Of a stretch of DNA of 39,358 bases, positions 8,038-16,515 are shown piece after piece. The notes beneath the pieces are model-generated. The model did not search any database. It was not told the DNA's origin and saw only the letters and a list, made by a program, of their open reading frames with translations. Made by a program: the position numbers and the translations under genes. Within the stretch, counting starts at the first letter, position 1. Each line of letters starts with the position of its first letter. The stretch covers positions 1 through 39,358 of the forward strand of contig JBOGWA010000028.1 in NCBI GenBank assembly GCA_050693155.1, given 5' to 3'. The DNA is from JBOGWA01 sp050693155. Its GTDB lineage: Bacteria > Actinomycetota > UBA4738 > CALAEC01.

Positions 8038-9210
8038 ATGGAAACGGGCTCCGTTCTCCTCGACCTCTTCATCCTCTTCGTCGTTGCGAAGGTCGCGGCG
8101 GAGCTCTTCGAGCACTTCCATCAGCCCGCCGTCGTCGGTGAGCTGCTCGCCGGGCTCGTCGTCGGGCCGCACGTGCTCGGTTTCGTCGGTACCGACCAAG
8201 TGCTCGACGTCGTGGCGGAGCTCGGTGTCATCATTCTGCTCTTCACCGTCGGACTCGAGACGAGCGTCAGCGATCTTCGCCGCGTCGGGAGATCGGCCAC
8301 GATGGTCGCGCTCCTCGGCGTCGCCCTGCCCTTTTCGATCGGCGTTGGCGCCATGGTCGCGCTCGGATACGAGGATCAGGAGGCGCTCTTCGTCGCCGCG
8401 GCAATGGTGGCAACGAGCGTCGGCGTCACGGCCCGCGTTCTCCGTGATCTGAGGGCGGTTCGCCTTACCTCGTCACGAGTCGTCCTGGGCGCAGCCGTCG
8501 TGGACGACATCTTGGCGATCCTCATCCTCGCGGTCGTCGCAGGGCTTGCGACCGGGGATCTCTCCTCCTTCGAGCTTGCATTGGTCTTCGGCGAGATCTC
8601 CGTGTTCTTGGGAGTCGCGATCGTCGCGGGCCCACGTCTCGTTCAAAGAATCGCTCGCATCGGTCAGAACGTGCCATGGATCCCTCGTTCGGCGTTCACG
8701 ATCGCGGTTGGTCTCACCCTCGGACTCGCGGCCCTCTCTGAGTCGATCGGCCTCGCCGCGATCATCGGAGCCTTTCTGGCGGGCCTCATCTTCGACTTTC
8801 GCAAGGAGGAGGTGGCGAACCAGGTCCAGCCCGTTTCCGAGTTCCTGGTGCCCTTCTTCTTCGCGGTAACCGGGAGTCGCCTCGACCCGGCCGTGTTCGC
8901 GGACCCTCAGATTCTCTGGCTCGCGGCCCTTATCACAGTGCTCGCGGCCCTCACGAAGTTCGTCGGGGGCTACGCGGGCTCTCGATCCCTGGGCAGGGCC
9001 ACCGCCCTTGCCGTCGGTGTGGGTATGGTTCCACGCGGCGAGGTCGGCCTTATCGTGGCATCGCTCGGTCTCGGACTCGGGGTGATCTCTCGCGATCTCT
9101 TCGGGGTCGTGGTCGCGATGGCAGTCGTCACCACGCTCGCGACGCCGCCGGTTCTCGCCGTCTTCGTCAAGCGCGAGAAGGAGGAGGCACGCAGGCAGCG
9201 GAGCGGGTGA
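8038..9210 (+). CDS. CPA2-type cation:proton antiporter (Na+/H+ exchanger domain)
   Basis: About 390 residues with 11-13 hydrophobic helices, matching the Na_H_exchanger fold of the KefB/NapA (CPA2) group. Seen are the N-terminal FHQPAVVGELLAGLVVGPHVLG motif, the VDDILAILILAVVAG segment with a paired Asp-Asp (the ion-binding aspartates of CPA2 antiporters), and late GVGMVPRGEVGLIVASLGL, which is highly typical. There is no C-terminal RCK/TrkA_N domain; the protein ends in a charged tail. Two free-standing RCK proteins are encoded 3 kb downstream. The likely role is Na+ or K+ extrusion against protons. ATG 8038 begins directly at the conserved region. Confidence 0.9.
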   Translation: METGSVLLDLFILFVVAKVAAELFEHFHQPAVVGELLAGLVVGPHVLGFVGTDQVLDVVAELGVIILLFTVGLETSVSDLRRVGRSATMVALLGVALPFSIGVGAMVALGYEDQEALFVAAAMVATSVGVTARVLRDLRAVRLTSSRVVLGAAVVDDILAILILAVVAGLATGDLSSFELALVFGEISVFLGVAIVAGPRLVQRIARIGQNVPWIPRSAFTIAVGLTLGLAALSESIGLAAIIGAFLAGLIFDFRKEEVANQVQPVSEFLVPFFFAVTGSRLDPAVFADPQILWLAALITVLAALTKFVGGYAGSRSLGRATALAVGVGMVPRGEVGLIVASLGLGLGVISRDLFGVVVAMAVVTTLATPPVLAVFVKREKEEARRQRSG

Positions 9211-9218
9211 CGAACGTC

Positions 9219-9249
9219 TTGGAGTCGCGGGGCGCCCCTCGTCTATAAT
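9219..9249 (+). promoter_or_regulatory. Sigma-70-type promoter of the H+-PPase gene
   Basis: A perfect TATAAT lies at 9244-9249, with TTGGAG at 9219-9224 as a -35 at a long 19-bp spacing. A leader of about 45 nt would follow, containing the strong SD GAGGAGGG (about 9291-9298) just before the TTG start at 9303. Confidence 0.6.
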
Positions 9250-9302
9250 CCGGCCGCTTTCAGGTCGATCCACAATCCGCCCGATCCGCTGAGGAGGGCA
9301 CC

Positions 9303-11582
9303 TTGCAGGTAGTGGCCCAAGAAGGCGGCCCGATCACGGCCGTCTTTCGCGCATTCGAGGACACCGCGCTGCTCGCGATCCTCGCCATCTCCCTGCTCGC
9401 CCTTGTCGTGGCCTACGCGCTCGGTCGCCAGGTGCTCGCGGCGCCGGAGGGGACCGCGACGATGAAGCGGATCGCGCGCGCGATCCAGGAGGGAAGCCGC
9501 GCGTATCTCAACCGCCAGTTCCGCACGGTAGCCCTCTTCATGGGGGTCATCACCGTGGCGCTCTACTTCATCCTTCCGGTGGCCGAGCAGGCGTCCCACT
9601 CGGAGGTTTCGCTCCGACTCGGCCGCTCGATCGCCTTCATCCTGGGAGCCGCGTTCTCGGCTACGACCGGATTTGCTGGGATGTGGCTCGCGGTTCGCGG
9701 AAACGTCCGTGTCGCAAACGCCGCGCGGACGAGTGGCCTGAGGCGCGCGCTAACGATCGCGTTTCGAACCGGCGGCGTGGCCGGAATGTTCACCGTCGGC
9801 CTCGGGCTTCTGGGCGCGACTGTCATCCTCCTCATCTACAAGAACGACGCGACGCAGGTTCTGGTCGGCTTCGGGTTCGGAGGCGCGCTGCTCGCGATGT
9901 TCATGCGGGTTGGAGGCGGGATCTTCACGAAGGCAGCCGATGTCGGGGCCGATCTGGTCGGGAAGGTCGAAAAGGGGATTCCCGAGGACGACCCGCGGAA
10001 CGCGGCCACGATCGCCGACAACGTCGGCGACAATGTCGGCGACTGCGCGGGGATGGCCGCCGACCTCTTCGAGTCTTACGAGGTCACGCTCGTCGCTTCG
10101 ATCATCCTCGGTGCAGCCGCGTTTGCCGGCTCCGAACAGGGCGCCATCGTCGGGGTCATGTTCCCGCTCTTCGTCAGAGCGATCGGCGTCATCACCTCGA
10201 TCATCGGGATCTACACCGTGCGTCCACTGTCGGAAACCGAGCACGGGATGAAGGCGATCAACCGGGGTTTCTTCATCTCGGCGGCGCTTTCGGCGATCGC
10301 CGTCTACTTCGTCGCCGACCTCTACGCCGAGGACCTCCGCGTCTTCTGGGCCGTTCTCATCGGCCTCATCCTCGCGAGCATGATCCAGATTCTCACGGAG
10401 CACTTCACCTCGACGCGGCGAGCGCCGGTGAGGGAGATCGCCCACTCCTCACAAACGGGTGCAGCGACGACCATCCTCTCCGGCTTCTCCGTGGGCCTCG
10501 AGTCGACGGTCTGGGCCATCGGGCTGATCGCGGGGACGATCATCTCTGCGTTCCTCCTCGGCGACACCATTGCCGAGCGGCTCTACTTCATCTCCCTCAC
10601 CGGGAGGGGAATGCTCACCACCGTCGGGGTGATCGTCTCGATGGATACCTACGGTCCGGTCGCCGACAACGCCCACGGGATCGCGGAGATGTCCGGCGGA
10701 CTCGGTGAGGGCGCCGACGAGATCATGGCGGGCCTCGACGCCGTCGGAAACACGACGAAGGCGATCACGAAGGGGATGGCGATCGCGACGGCCGTGATCG
10801 CGGCGACCTCTCTCTTCGGCTCGTTCGAGGTGGCGCTGACCGACGCCGGATACGACTTCCTCGGCATCCGGATCGATCAGCCGGACGTCCTCGTGGGCCT
10901 GCTTATCGGGGGCGCCGTGGCGTTCCTGTTCTCCTCGCTCGCGATCCGGGCAGTCGGGAGGGCCGCGTCGATCGTCGTCGTCGAGGTCCGAAGACAGTTC
11001 CGGGAGAAGCCGGGAATCATGACGGGCCGAGTGAAGCCCGACTACGGGCGAGTCGTCGACATCTGCACGAAGACCTCGCTCCGCGAGCTGATGACACCCG
11101 GGCTGCTTGCCGTTCTCACCCCGATCATCGTCGGGTTCGCCCTGGAGGCCGAGGCGCTCGGCGCGTATCTCGCGGGCGCCATCCTCACCGGGCAGCTGCT
11201 GGCGGTCCTGCTCTCGAACGCCGGGGGGGCATGGGACAACGCCAAGAAGCTCGTCGAGGAGGGCCTGTACGGCGGGAAGGGATCCGAGCCGCACAAGGCC
11301 ACGGTCATCGGCGACACCGTCGGTGACCCGTTCAAGGACACGGCGGGCCCGGCGCTCAACCCGCTGATCAAGGTGATGAACCTCGTGGCCCTCCTCATCG
11401 CGCCGCTCGTGGTCGAACAGGCGGACAACGCCGGACTCCGGATTGTTGTCGCGGTCGGCGGAGCCCTCGTCCTCGCTCTCGCGATTTGGTACTCGAAGCG
11501 ACAGAAGGGCGAGGAGCTGATCGAGGCTCCCGTTCCCGCCCGCGGGAGACGGAAGACCGTCGCACGGGCTGCCGCCAGGTAG
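9303..11582 (+). CDS. hppA: Membrane-bound proton-translocating pyrophosphatase (K+-independent type)
   Basis: A 759-residue integral membrane protein with about 16 helices. It hydrolyses pyrophosphate and pumps H+ across the membrane. The substrate-binding signature DVGADLVGKVEKGIPEDDPRN (with K in place of the usual R after VE) starts near residue 212, followed by NVGDNVGDCAGMAADLFESYE. The second acidic cluster GDTVGDPFKDTAGPALNPLIK is near the C-terminus. The segment GNTTKAITKG has Lys where K+-dependent enzymes have Ala, the established marker of K+-independent H+-PPases. The TTG start is set by the SD GAGGAGGG. The OB-fold gene follows 4 nt after the stop, so the two probably form an operon. 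Confidence 0.96.
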   Translation: MQVVAQEGGPITAVFRAFEDTALLAILAISLLALVVAYALGRQVLAAPEGTATMKRIARAIQEGSRAYLNRQFRTVALFMGVITVALYFILPVAEQASHSEVSLRLGRSIAFILGAAFSATTGFAGMWLAVRGNVRVANAARTSGLRRALTIAFRTGGVAGMFTVGLGLLGATVILLIYKNDATQVLVGFGFGGALLAMFMRVGGGIFTKAADVGADLVGKVEKGIPEDDPRNAATIADNVGDNVGDCAGMAADLFESYEVTLVASIILGAAAFAGSEQGAIVGVMFPLFVRAIGVITSIIGIYTVRPLSETEHGMKAINRGFFISAALSAIAVYFVADLYAEDLRVFWAVLIGLILASMIQILTEHFTSTRRAPVREIAHSSQTGAATTILSGFSVGLESTVWAIGLIAGTIISAFLLGDTIAERLYFISLTGRGMLTTVGVIVSMDTYGPVADNAHGIAEMSGGLGEGADEIMAGLDAVGNTTKAITKGMAIATAVIAATSLFGSFEVALTDAGYDFLGIRIDQPDVLVGLLIGGAVAFLFSSLAIRAVGRAASIVVVEVRRQFREKPGIMTGRVKPDYGRVVDICTKTSLRELMTPGLLAVLTPIIVGFALEAEALGAYLAGAILTGQLLAVLLSNAGGAWDNAKKLVEEGLYGGKGSEPHKATVIGDTVGDPFKDTAGPALNPLIKVMNLVALLIAPLVVEQADNAGLRIVVAVGGALVLALAIWYSKRQKGEELIEAPVPARGRRKTVARAAAR

Positions 11583-11586
11583 CGCT

Positions 11587-11949
11587 GTGGGCGTCTTCCG
11601 TCGGCTCGCAAGCCGGCTCGCCCAGACCGACGAGGAACGGCTCGCCGACGAGGTTCGCGAGTGGGCCGAATCCGTTTCCGACACCACGAGAATCGGAGAG
11701 TGCGAGATGCGGACGCCCGTTCGGATCGCCGGAGTCGTCCGCCGGATGACGATCCGCCCAGCCGAGGGCGCGGGCTCACTCGAAGCGGTGATCTCCGATG
11801 GGACCGGAGAGATCGTTGCCGCGTGGACCGGCCGCGATCAGATTCCCGGACTCGGCCTCGGCACCAGGCTCGTTCTCGAGGGCGTGTGCGGGCGGGACCG
11901 CGATGGCCAGGTGCGGAAGATGGTGAACCCGAAGTTCGAGTTCGCCTAG
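11587..11949 (+). CDS. Small OB-fold nucleic-acid-binding protein
   Basis: A 120-residue protein. The N-terminal helical part (FRRLASRLAQTDEERLADEVREW) is followed by a compact OB-fold: RTPVRIAGVVRRMTIRP, SLEAVISDGTGEIVAAWTGR, GTRLVLEGV. This resembles the RecG-wedge or aspartyl-tRNA-synthetase type anticodon-binding fold found alone in actinobacteria. In other actinobacteria, as I recall, such a gene sits next to the paired TrkA genes, as here. Its role is not established; nucleic-acid binding is predicted. GTG start at 11587, 4 nt after hppA. No enzymatic motif is present. Confidence 0.75.
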   Translation: MGVFRRLASRLAQTDEERLADEVREWAESVSDTTRIGECEMRTPVRIAGVVRRMTIRPAEGAGSLEAVISDGTGEIVAAWTGRDQIPGLGLGTRLVLEGVCGRDRDGQVRKMVNPKFEFA

Positions 11950-11951
11950 CG

Positions 11952-11972
11952 CGCCTTCCGACTAGGAAGGCG
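11952..11972. terminator. Perfect 8-bp hairpin between convergent genes
   Basis: CGCCTTCC (11952-11959) pairs with GGAAGGCG (11965-11972) across a 5-base loop. It overlaps the stop of the TrkA gene (11962-11964) and lies 2 nt after the OB-fold stop. There is no clear U-tract, but the position suggests a two-way terminator. Confidence 0.55.
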
Positions 11973-12645
11973 AGTGCGTTGGGCCGAGGAGCGCCATGCG
12001 AAGCGCCTCCTCTGCGTCCGGGGTAGAGATCGCAAGAACCTCGTCGCCGGCCACCACTTGCGTTTCGGGTTGCGGGATCACGACGTGCCCGTCCCGGAGG
12101 ATCGCCGTGATCGCGGTGTCAGGCGGGAGCCGGAGCTCGTAGATGGGCTTGCCCGCGACCGGCGCCGAGTCGTCGATCGTCATCTCGACGAGCGCGACCT
12201 GGCCCCTCCCCAGCTTCAGAAGCCGGACGAGGTCACCGACCGTGACCGCCTCCTCGACGAGCGCGGTCAGGACGTGCGGCGGGCTCATCGCGACGTCGAC
12301 TCCCCATTGCTCGGTGAAGAGCCATTCGTTTTTCGGATGGTTCACGCGGGCGACGACTCGAGGCACGCCGTATTCCTGCTTCGAGAGGAGTGAGGTCACG
12401 AGGTTGTCCTCGTCGTCACCGGTCGCCGCGACCACCACGTCACACGCGCGGACGTCTGCCTTGTCCAGGACCCACGGTTCGCACGCATCACCGAGGACGA
12501 CGGAGACGCCCGCCGGGAGTACCTCTTGCGCACGGTCGGCGACGGCCGGTTCCTGCTCGATGAGCGTGACCTCGTGACCTCGCTCGGAGAGGTCGTAGGT
12601 GAGGTGACGACCCACGTTTCCCGCTCCCGCAATGACGACCTTCAT
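11962..12645 (-). CDS. TrkA-family potassium regulatory (RCK) protein, second of a pair
   Basis: A 227-residue cytoplasmic protein. The N-terminal Rossmann RCK domain starts with VIAGAGNVGRHLTYDLSERGHEVTLIEQEP (GxGxxG plus acidic residue, NAD(H)-binding type) and continues to about residue 135. A TrkA_C (RCK_C) domain follows, with VAGKPIYELRLPPDTAITAILRDG and GDEVLAIS. Such subunits gate K+ channels or transporters in response to nucleotides. It lies 3 nt after the first TrkA gene in the same operon. The pair resembles the CeoB/CeoC proteins of mycobacteria. No trkG/trkH gene is nearby; a KimA-like permease is divergent, so that permease may be the partner. Confidence 0.9.
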   Translation of the reverse strand: MKVVIAGAGNVGRHLTYDLSERGHEVTLIEQEPAVADRAQEVLPAGVSVVLGDACEPWVLDKADVRACDVVVAATGDDEDNLVTSLLSKQEYGVPRVVARVNHPKNEWLFTEQWGVDVAMSPPHVLTALVEEAVTVGDLVRLLKLGRGQVALVEMTIDDSAPVAGKPIYELRLPPDTAITAILRDGHVVIPQPETQVVAGDEVLAISTPDAEEALRMALLGPTHSPS

Positions 12646-12648
12646 CGG

Positions 12649-13305
12649 TTACTCCGCCGGCGCCTCGATCAGCCGGTCGTGCTCTTCGATCGCGTCCTTG
12701 TGGACAACGTAATGGGCGACGTCTCCCTTCTGGAACGTCGATTTCTCCTTGGGAATGAATCCCGTTCCGCCGCGATCCACGGCGATGACCTCGATCTTTC
12801 CATCGACTACGACGTCGCTGATCTTCTTGCCGACGAGGTGCGGAGGGACGTCGACCTGCAGATGGAGCAGATCCCCACCTCCGAGGGTTTCGGCGAACTC
12901 CTCCTTGCCGTGGAACAACAAGTACTGGACCTGCTTCGCGGCCCACTTCACCGTGGCGATCGTCGGGATGTCGAACCGCTCGTAGATCTCGGCTCTCCTC
13001 GGGTCGTAGATGCGCGCGATGACCTTCGGCACGTGGTAGTGCTCGCGGGCGACGCGTGCGGAGACGATGTTCGAGTTGTCACCGTTCGAGACCGCGATGA
13101 AGGCGTCGGCCTCCTTGATGCCGGCCTCCTCGAGCACCTCCTGATCGAACCCGATCCCGACGAGGGTCTTCGCGTCGAACCCCGGCGGGAGCCGGTCGAA
13201 CGCGGTCCGACGCTTGTCGATGACCGCGACGCTGTGGCCGGCCTTGGCGAGCTGCACCGTCAACTCGGCCCCGACGCGCCCGCACCCCATGATCACGAAG
13301 TGCAT
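12649..13305 (-). CDS. TrkA-family potassium regulatory (RCK) protein, first of a pair
   Basis: A 218-residue protein starting directly with the RCK Rossmann motif MHFVIMGCGRVGAELTVQL and acidic strand end AVIDKRR. Further RCK features are LVGIGFDQEVLEEAGIKEADAFIAVSNGDNSN and VPKVIARIYDPRRAEIYERF. A C-terminal RCK_C-like domain spans about 140-218 (PHLVGKKISDVVVDGKIEVIAVDRGG). It is first in a two-gene operon with the other TrkA gene. The ATG is supported by a -10 box 6 nt upstream (leaderless). A 55-bp gap separates it from the divergent APC permease gene. Confidence 0.9.
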   Translation of the reverse strand: MHFVIMGCGRVGAELTVQLAKAGHSVAVIDKRRTAFDRLPPGFDAKTLVGIGFDQEVLEEAGIKEADAFIAVSNGDNSNIVSARVAREHYHVPKVIARIYDPRRAEIYERFDIPTIATVKWAAKQVQYLLFHGKEEFAETLGGGDLLHLQVDVPPHLVGKKISDVVVDGKIEVIAVDRGGTGFIPKEKSTFQKGDVAHYVVHKDAIEEHDRLIEAPAE

Positions 13306-13311
13306 GTGCCA

Positions 13312-13341
13312 AGCGTAGCGCGCTCCGGAGATTTCCCCCAA
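13312..13341 (-). promoter_or_regulatory. Leaderless promoter of the TrkA pair
   Basis: On the minus strand TTGGGG (13341-13336) is followed after 18 nt by TACGCT (13317-13312), then 6 nt, then the ATG at 13305. The expected transcription start coincides with the start codon. No SD sequence is present. Confidence 0.6.
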
Positions 13342-13347
13342 CTCCCT

Positions 13348-13353
13348 TACAAT
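13348..13353 (+). promoter_or_regulatory. Leaderless promoter (-10 TACAAT) of the KimA-like permease gene
   Basis: TACAAT lies 7 nt before the ATG at 13361, so transcription should begin at or next to the A of ATG. It is back-to-back with the TrkA promoter inside the same 55 bp, and its upstream part overlaps the TrkA -35. Expression of the two units may therefore be linked. Confidence 0.55.
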
Positions 13354-13360
13354 CCGCCGC

Positions 13361-15622
13361 ATGGCCACGGCCGGAGCGGTGCTGAAGCGGCTCCTGGTCG
13401 GGAGAGGAATGGCCAGCCACCGCCTCGAGCACACGCTGCTTCCGAAGGTCCTGGCACTGCCGGTGTTCTCCTCCGACGCCCTGTCTTCGGTGGCGTACGC
13501 GACGGAAGAAATCCTGCTGGTCCTGGTGGCCGTAAGCCTGACATCTCGGGACATCGTCCTGCCGATCGCGATCGCGATCGCCGTCGTCATGACGATCGTC
13601 GTCGTGTCGTACCGGCAGACCGTCCGGGCCTATCCCTCGGGTGGGGGAGCCTACATCGTCGCCAAGGATAACGTGGGCACGATTCCCGGGTTGGTGGCCG
13701 CCGCGGCGCTTCTCTCCGACTATGTGCTGACGGTCTCGGTGTCCGTTGCCGCGGGCGTGTTCGCGATCACTTCGGCCGCGCCGGGACTGACGGACTCGCG
13801 CGTTCCGATCTCGCTCGGTTTCGTCGCGTTCATCACCCTGGCCAACCTTCGGGGCGTCCGCGAGTCGGGGACCCTCTTCGCCATTCCCACGTTCTCGTTC
13901 GTTGCCGCGATCTATCTCATGCTGGCAAGTGGGATCGTTCAATGCCTGAGCGGCTGCCCGCAGGCTTCGCACCCTGAGACCGCGACCGCGGTCGGGATGG
14001 CATCGTCGATCGGGCTTTTCGCCATTCTCCGGGCATTTTCGTCCGGGTCGACGGCCCTCACCGGGGTGGAGGCGATCTCAAACGGCGTCCCAGCGTTCCG
14101 GCGCCCCCAGTCGCGCAACGCCGCGGAGACCCTCGCCATCATGGGACTCATCGCCATCTCCATGTTCCTGGGTATCTCGTTCCTCGCGCTCAAGTCGGGA
14201 GTTCTTCCGAGCCACGAGCAATCGGTCGTCTCCCAGATCGCGCGCGCGGTTTTCGGGGGCGGCTTCGGCTACTACCTCGTCCAGGTGACGACGGCCGGAA
14301 TCCTCATCCTTGCAGCGAACACCGCCTACCAGGATTTCCCCAGGCTCTCTTCGATCCTCGCGCGTGACGGTTTCATGCCGCGGCAGTTCGTCAACCGCGG
14401 CGACAGACTCGTCTTCTCCAACGGGGTCGTCGTTCTGGCGACGCTCGCCGGGTTGCTCATCTGGGCGTTCGATGCGGATGTCACCCGACTCATCCAGCTC
14501 TACGTCGTGGGAGTGTTCACCTCCTTCACCCTCTCGCAGACGGGGATGGTGCGCCACTGGTTGAAGAAGCGGACGGGTACGTGGAGGCGGAGCATCGTGA
14601 TCAACGCGGTCGGAGCCGTGGCCACCGGCATTGTGTTGATCGTCATCGCGGCGACGAAGTTCGTCCATGGAGCGTGGATCATCATCCTCGCCATCCCGAT
14701 CATCGTGAGCCTCTTTCTCGTGGTTCAACGCCACTACGCGGCGGTGAAGGAACAACTCCACCGCCGGAGCGTTCGGTTCGGCGATGCGGGAGCCAACAGG
14801 GTCGTGCTCGTGCTCACAGAGATCGACGCTGCGGCCGCTGAGGCGCTCGGCTACGTTCGAGGTCTCCGCCCGAGGGAGTTCCACCCTGTGTACGTGGGCA
14901 AACGTCCCCGGGCCGAGGCTGAGGCTCTCTGGAGGGCGTTCGGCGATGCACCTCCGATCGAGTTCCTGGAGGGCAAAGACCCGGTCGCTTCGGTGCGCGC
15001 GTACGTCCGGGCGGTGCCTCGGGAGGATCGCGATTTTGTCACGGTCGTCATCCCCGAAGAGTTCAAGGAACGTTCGCTGCTTGCCGTGATTCGCCAGCCG
15101 GTGACGTTCCGGCTGAAGGTCCGCCTGCTTCGCGAGCCCGGCGTCGTGATCAGCGACGTTCCGGTGCTCGCGCGGAAAGGAGAGCTCGAGGGCGGCGTCG
15201 ACGCGCTCGCGTTCATTCCCGAGCGAGTAGTGGCGCTCGTCCTCCTCGCGGACGCTCACGACGCTGCGGTGAGGGCCGTGAACTACGCGAAAACCCTCGG
15301 CGCCGCCGAGACGACGGCGGTCTTCATCGCGCTCGACAACGAGGACGTCCCCGAGATCGCCGAAGAGTGGGCCGAGCAGCGGATCGGCGTGCCGCTCGAG
15401 ATCGTCGAGGCGCCGTTCCGAGATCTCGGGCCCCCGATCCTCGAGGAGATCCGGCGACACACGGCCGACCCGGGGACCGTTGTCTCGGTCGTCATGGCCG
15501 AGTTCGTCGTGCGGCGATGGTGGCACGGCATCCTGCACAACCAGCGCGCGCTGTTCGTGAAGCGGCTCCTGATCTTCGAGCCGCGGGTGATCCTTTCCAG
15601 CGTCCCGTTCCCGCTGAAGTAG
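13361..15622 (+). CDS. APC-superfamily permease, KimA/YdaO-like (probable K+ importer)
   Basis: A 753-residue protein. The N-terminal ~470 residues form a 12-helix APC transporter starting with LPKVLALPVFSSDALSSVAYATEEIL, then TVRAYPSGGGAYIVAKDNVG and FSSGSTALTGVEAISNGVPAFR, all typical of the KimA/YdaO branch. The C-terminal ~280 residues are cytoplasmic, with two UspA-like alternating segments (VVLVLTEIDAAAAEALGYVRGL; VVALVLLADAHDAAVRAVNYAKTLGA). In Bacillus, KimA is a c-di-AMP-inhibited K+/H+ symporter. The nearby TrkA pair supports a K+ role here, though many actinobacterial members are annotated only as amino-acid permeases. It is longer than KimA (~600). Confidence 0.85.
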   Translation: MATAGAVLKRLLVGRGMASHRLEHTLLPKVLALPVFSSDALSSVAYATEEILLVLVAVSLTSRDIVLPIAIAIAVVMTIVVVSYRQTVRAYPSGGGAYIVAKDNVGTIPGLVAAAALLSDYVLTVSVSVAAGVFAITSAAPGLTDSRVPISLGFVAFITLANLRGVRESGTLFAIPTFSFVAAIYLMLASGIVQCLSGCPQASHPETATAVGMASSIGLFAILRAFSSGSTALTGVEAISNGVPAFRRPQSRNAAETLAIMGLIAISMFLGISFLALKSGVLPSHEQSVVSQIARAVFGGGFGYYLVQVTTAGILILAANTAYQDFPRLSSILARDGFMPRQFVNRGDRLVFSNGVVVLATLAGLLIWAFDADVTRLIQLYVVGVFTSFTLSQTGMVRHWLKKRTGTWRRSIVINAVGAVATGIVLIVIAATKFVHGAWIIILAIPIIVSLFLVVQRHYAAVKEQLHRRSVRFGDAGANRVVLVLTEIDAAAAEALGYVRGLRPREFHPVYVGKRPRAEAEALWRAFGDAPPIEFLEGKDPVASVRAYVRAVPREDRDFVTVVIPEEFKERSLLAVIRQPVTFRLKVRLLREPGVVISDVPVLARKGELEGGVDALAFIPERVVALVLLADAHDAAVRAVNYAKTLGAAETTAVFIALDNEDVPEIAEEWAEQRIGVPLEIVEAPFRDLGPPILEEIRRHTADPGTVVSVVMAEFVVRRWWHGILHNQRALFVKRLLIFEPRVILSSVPFPLK

Positions 15623-15632
15623 CATCGCGGCC

Positions 15633-16184
15633 GTGGACAGAGAACAGGCGCTCGCACTCGTTCGGGAGAAGGCCGAGAAGGAGACGACCGTCCGCCACCT
15701 CATCAGCGTGGAAGGTGTCATGCGTGCGCTCGCCCGTCACTTTGGCGAAGACGAAGAAACGTGGGGGCTCGTCGGTCTCTTCCACGACTTGGATCAGGAC
15801 CAGACCCATGACGACGAGGAGCGACACGCGCGCCTCGCGGCCGAATGGCTGCGTTCGGCCGAGGTGGACGAGACGGTCGTGAACGGCGTGCTCGGCCACG
15901 CCCACGCCGAATACCGAACCGATCGCGTCTCGCAGGCGATCGTGCACGCGGACGCGCTTGCCGGGCTCCTCGTGGCGGCCGCGCTGGTCCGCCCCGAGAA
16001 GGCTGTTGGGATGAAGGTGTCCTCGCTCAAGAAGAAGCTGAAGGAGAAGGCCTTCGCCCCTGGCGTGAATCGCGACGAGATCCGCGACGCCGAGGAGAAG
16101 CTCGGGCTTTCAATCGACGAATTCTTCGCGATCGGGATCGAAGGACTCCAGCAGGTCGCCCCCGAGATCGACCTCTCTGTCTAG
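15633..16184 (+). CDS. HD-domain metal-dependent phosphohydrolase
   Basis: A 183-residue cytoplasmic protein with an HD/HDIG fold: His in VRHLISVEG, the paired metal ligands in LVGLFHDLDQDQ, then NGVLGHAHAEYRTD and the final Asp in AIVHADALAGL. A helical C-terminal part (about 130-183, Lys-rich then ELFAIG-like) completes it. The family includes phosphatases and nucleotide hydrolases; the substrate cannot be told from sequence. GTG start 10 nt after the permease stop, so the two genes probably share a transcript. Confidence 0.85.
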   Translation: MDREQALALVREKAEKETTVRHLISVEGVMRALARHFGEDEETWGLVGLFHDLDQDQTHDDEERHARLAAEWLRSAEVDETVVNGVLGHAHAEYRTDRVSQAIVHADALAGLLVAAALVRPEKAVGMKVSSLKKKLKEKAFAPGVNRDEIRDAEEKLGLSIDEFFAIGIEGLQQVAPEIDLSV

Positions 16185-16233
16185 GCTGAGGGGCTCCTGG
16201 GACTTGAGAAGGGAAACCTGGGCGCCCCTTTCG

Positions 16234-16253
16234 ATCAGATAATCTGATATTCT
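16234..16253 (+). promoter_or_regulatory. Promoter and palindromic operator of a toxin-antitoxin operon
   Basis: ATCAGATAATCTGAT at 16234-16248 is a perfect 15-bp palindrome (odd centre) in AT-rich sequence that stands out from the GC-rich surroundings. TATTCT at 16248-16253 is a good -10 element 10 nt before the antitoxin ATG (16264). The palindrome overlaps the promoter, as expected for an autorepressing antitoxin. Confidence 0.6.
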
Positions 16254-16263
16254 TAGGTCCGCG

Positions 16264-16515
16264 ATGGAGAACGTCAGCGCGACCGATGCGGCCCGGCGGT
16301 TCTCCGAACTGCTGGATGCGATCGAGCACCGCCGAGAGTCCTTCGTGATCTCCAGGAGAGGTCGGCCGGTTGCGCGCATCGGCCCGGCGGCAGCCGCGAC
16401 CGGGAAGGCAGCCAAAGCCGTCCTCCGGCGGCATCCACGCGACCGCGCCTGGGCTGCGGACCTGGCGGCGTTGCGTGAGGATCTCTCGGTCGAGGAGCGG
16501 CGCTGGACCGGCTGA
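16264..16515 (+). CDS. Antitoxin of the Phd/YefM type, paired with a PIN toxin
   Basis: An 83-residue protein. The N-terminal half, ENVSATDAARRFSELLDAIEHRRESFVISRRGRPVARIGP, matches the Phd/YefM fold, which binds operator DNA as a dimer. The C-terminal half is charged and helical (DRAWAADLAALREDLSVEERRW), the usual toxin-neutralising tail. Its end overlaps the toxin start by 13 nt. A palindrome upstream is the likely autoregulatory site. Phd-type antitoxins paired with VapC-type toxins are common in actinobacteria. Confidence 0.85.
   Translation: MENVSATDAARRFSELLDAIEHRRESFVISRRGRPVARIGPAAAATGKAAKAVLRRHPRDRAWAADLAALREDLSVEERRWTG

Noticed and set aside
13306..13360. c-di-AMP (ydaO-type) riboswitch before the KimA-like permease
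   Set aside because: The intergenic space is 55 bp and the promoter places transcription at the start codon, leaving no leader.
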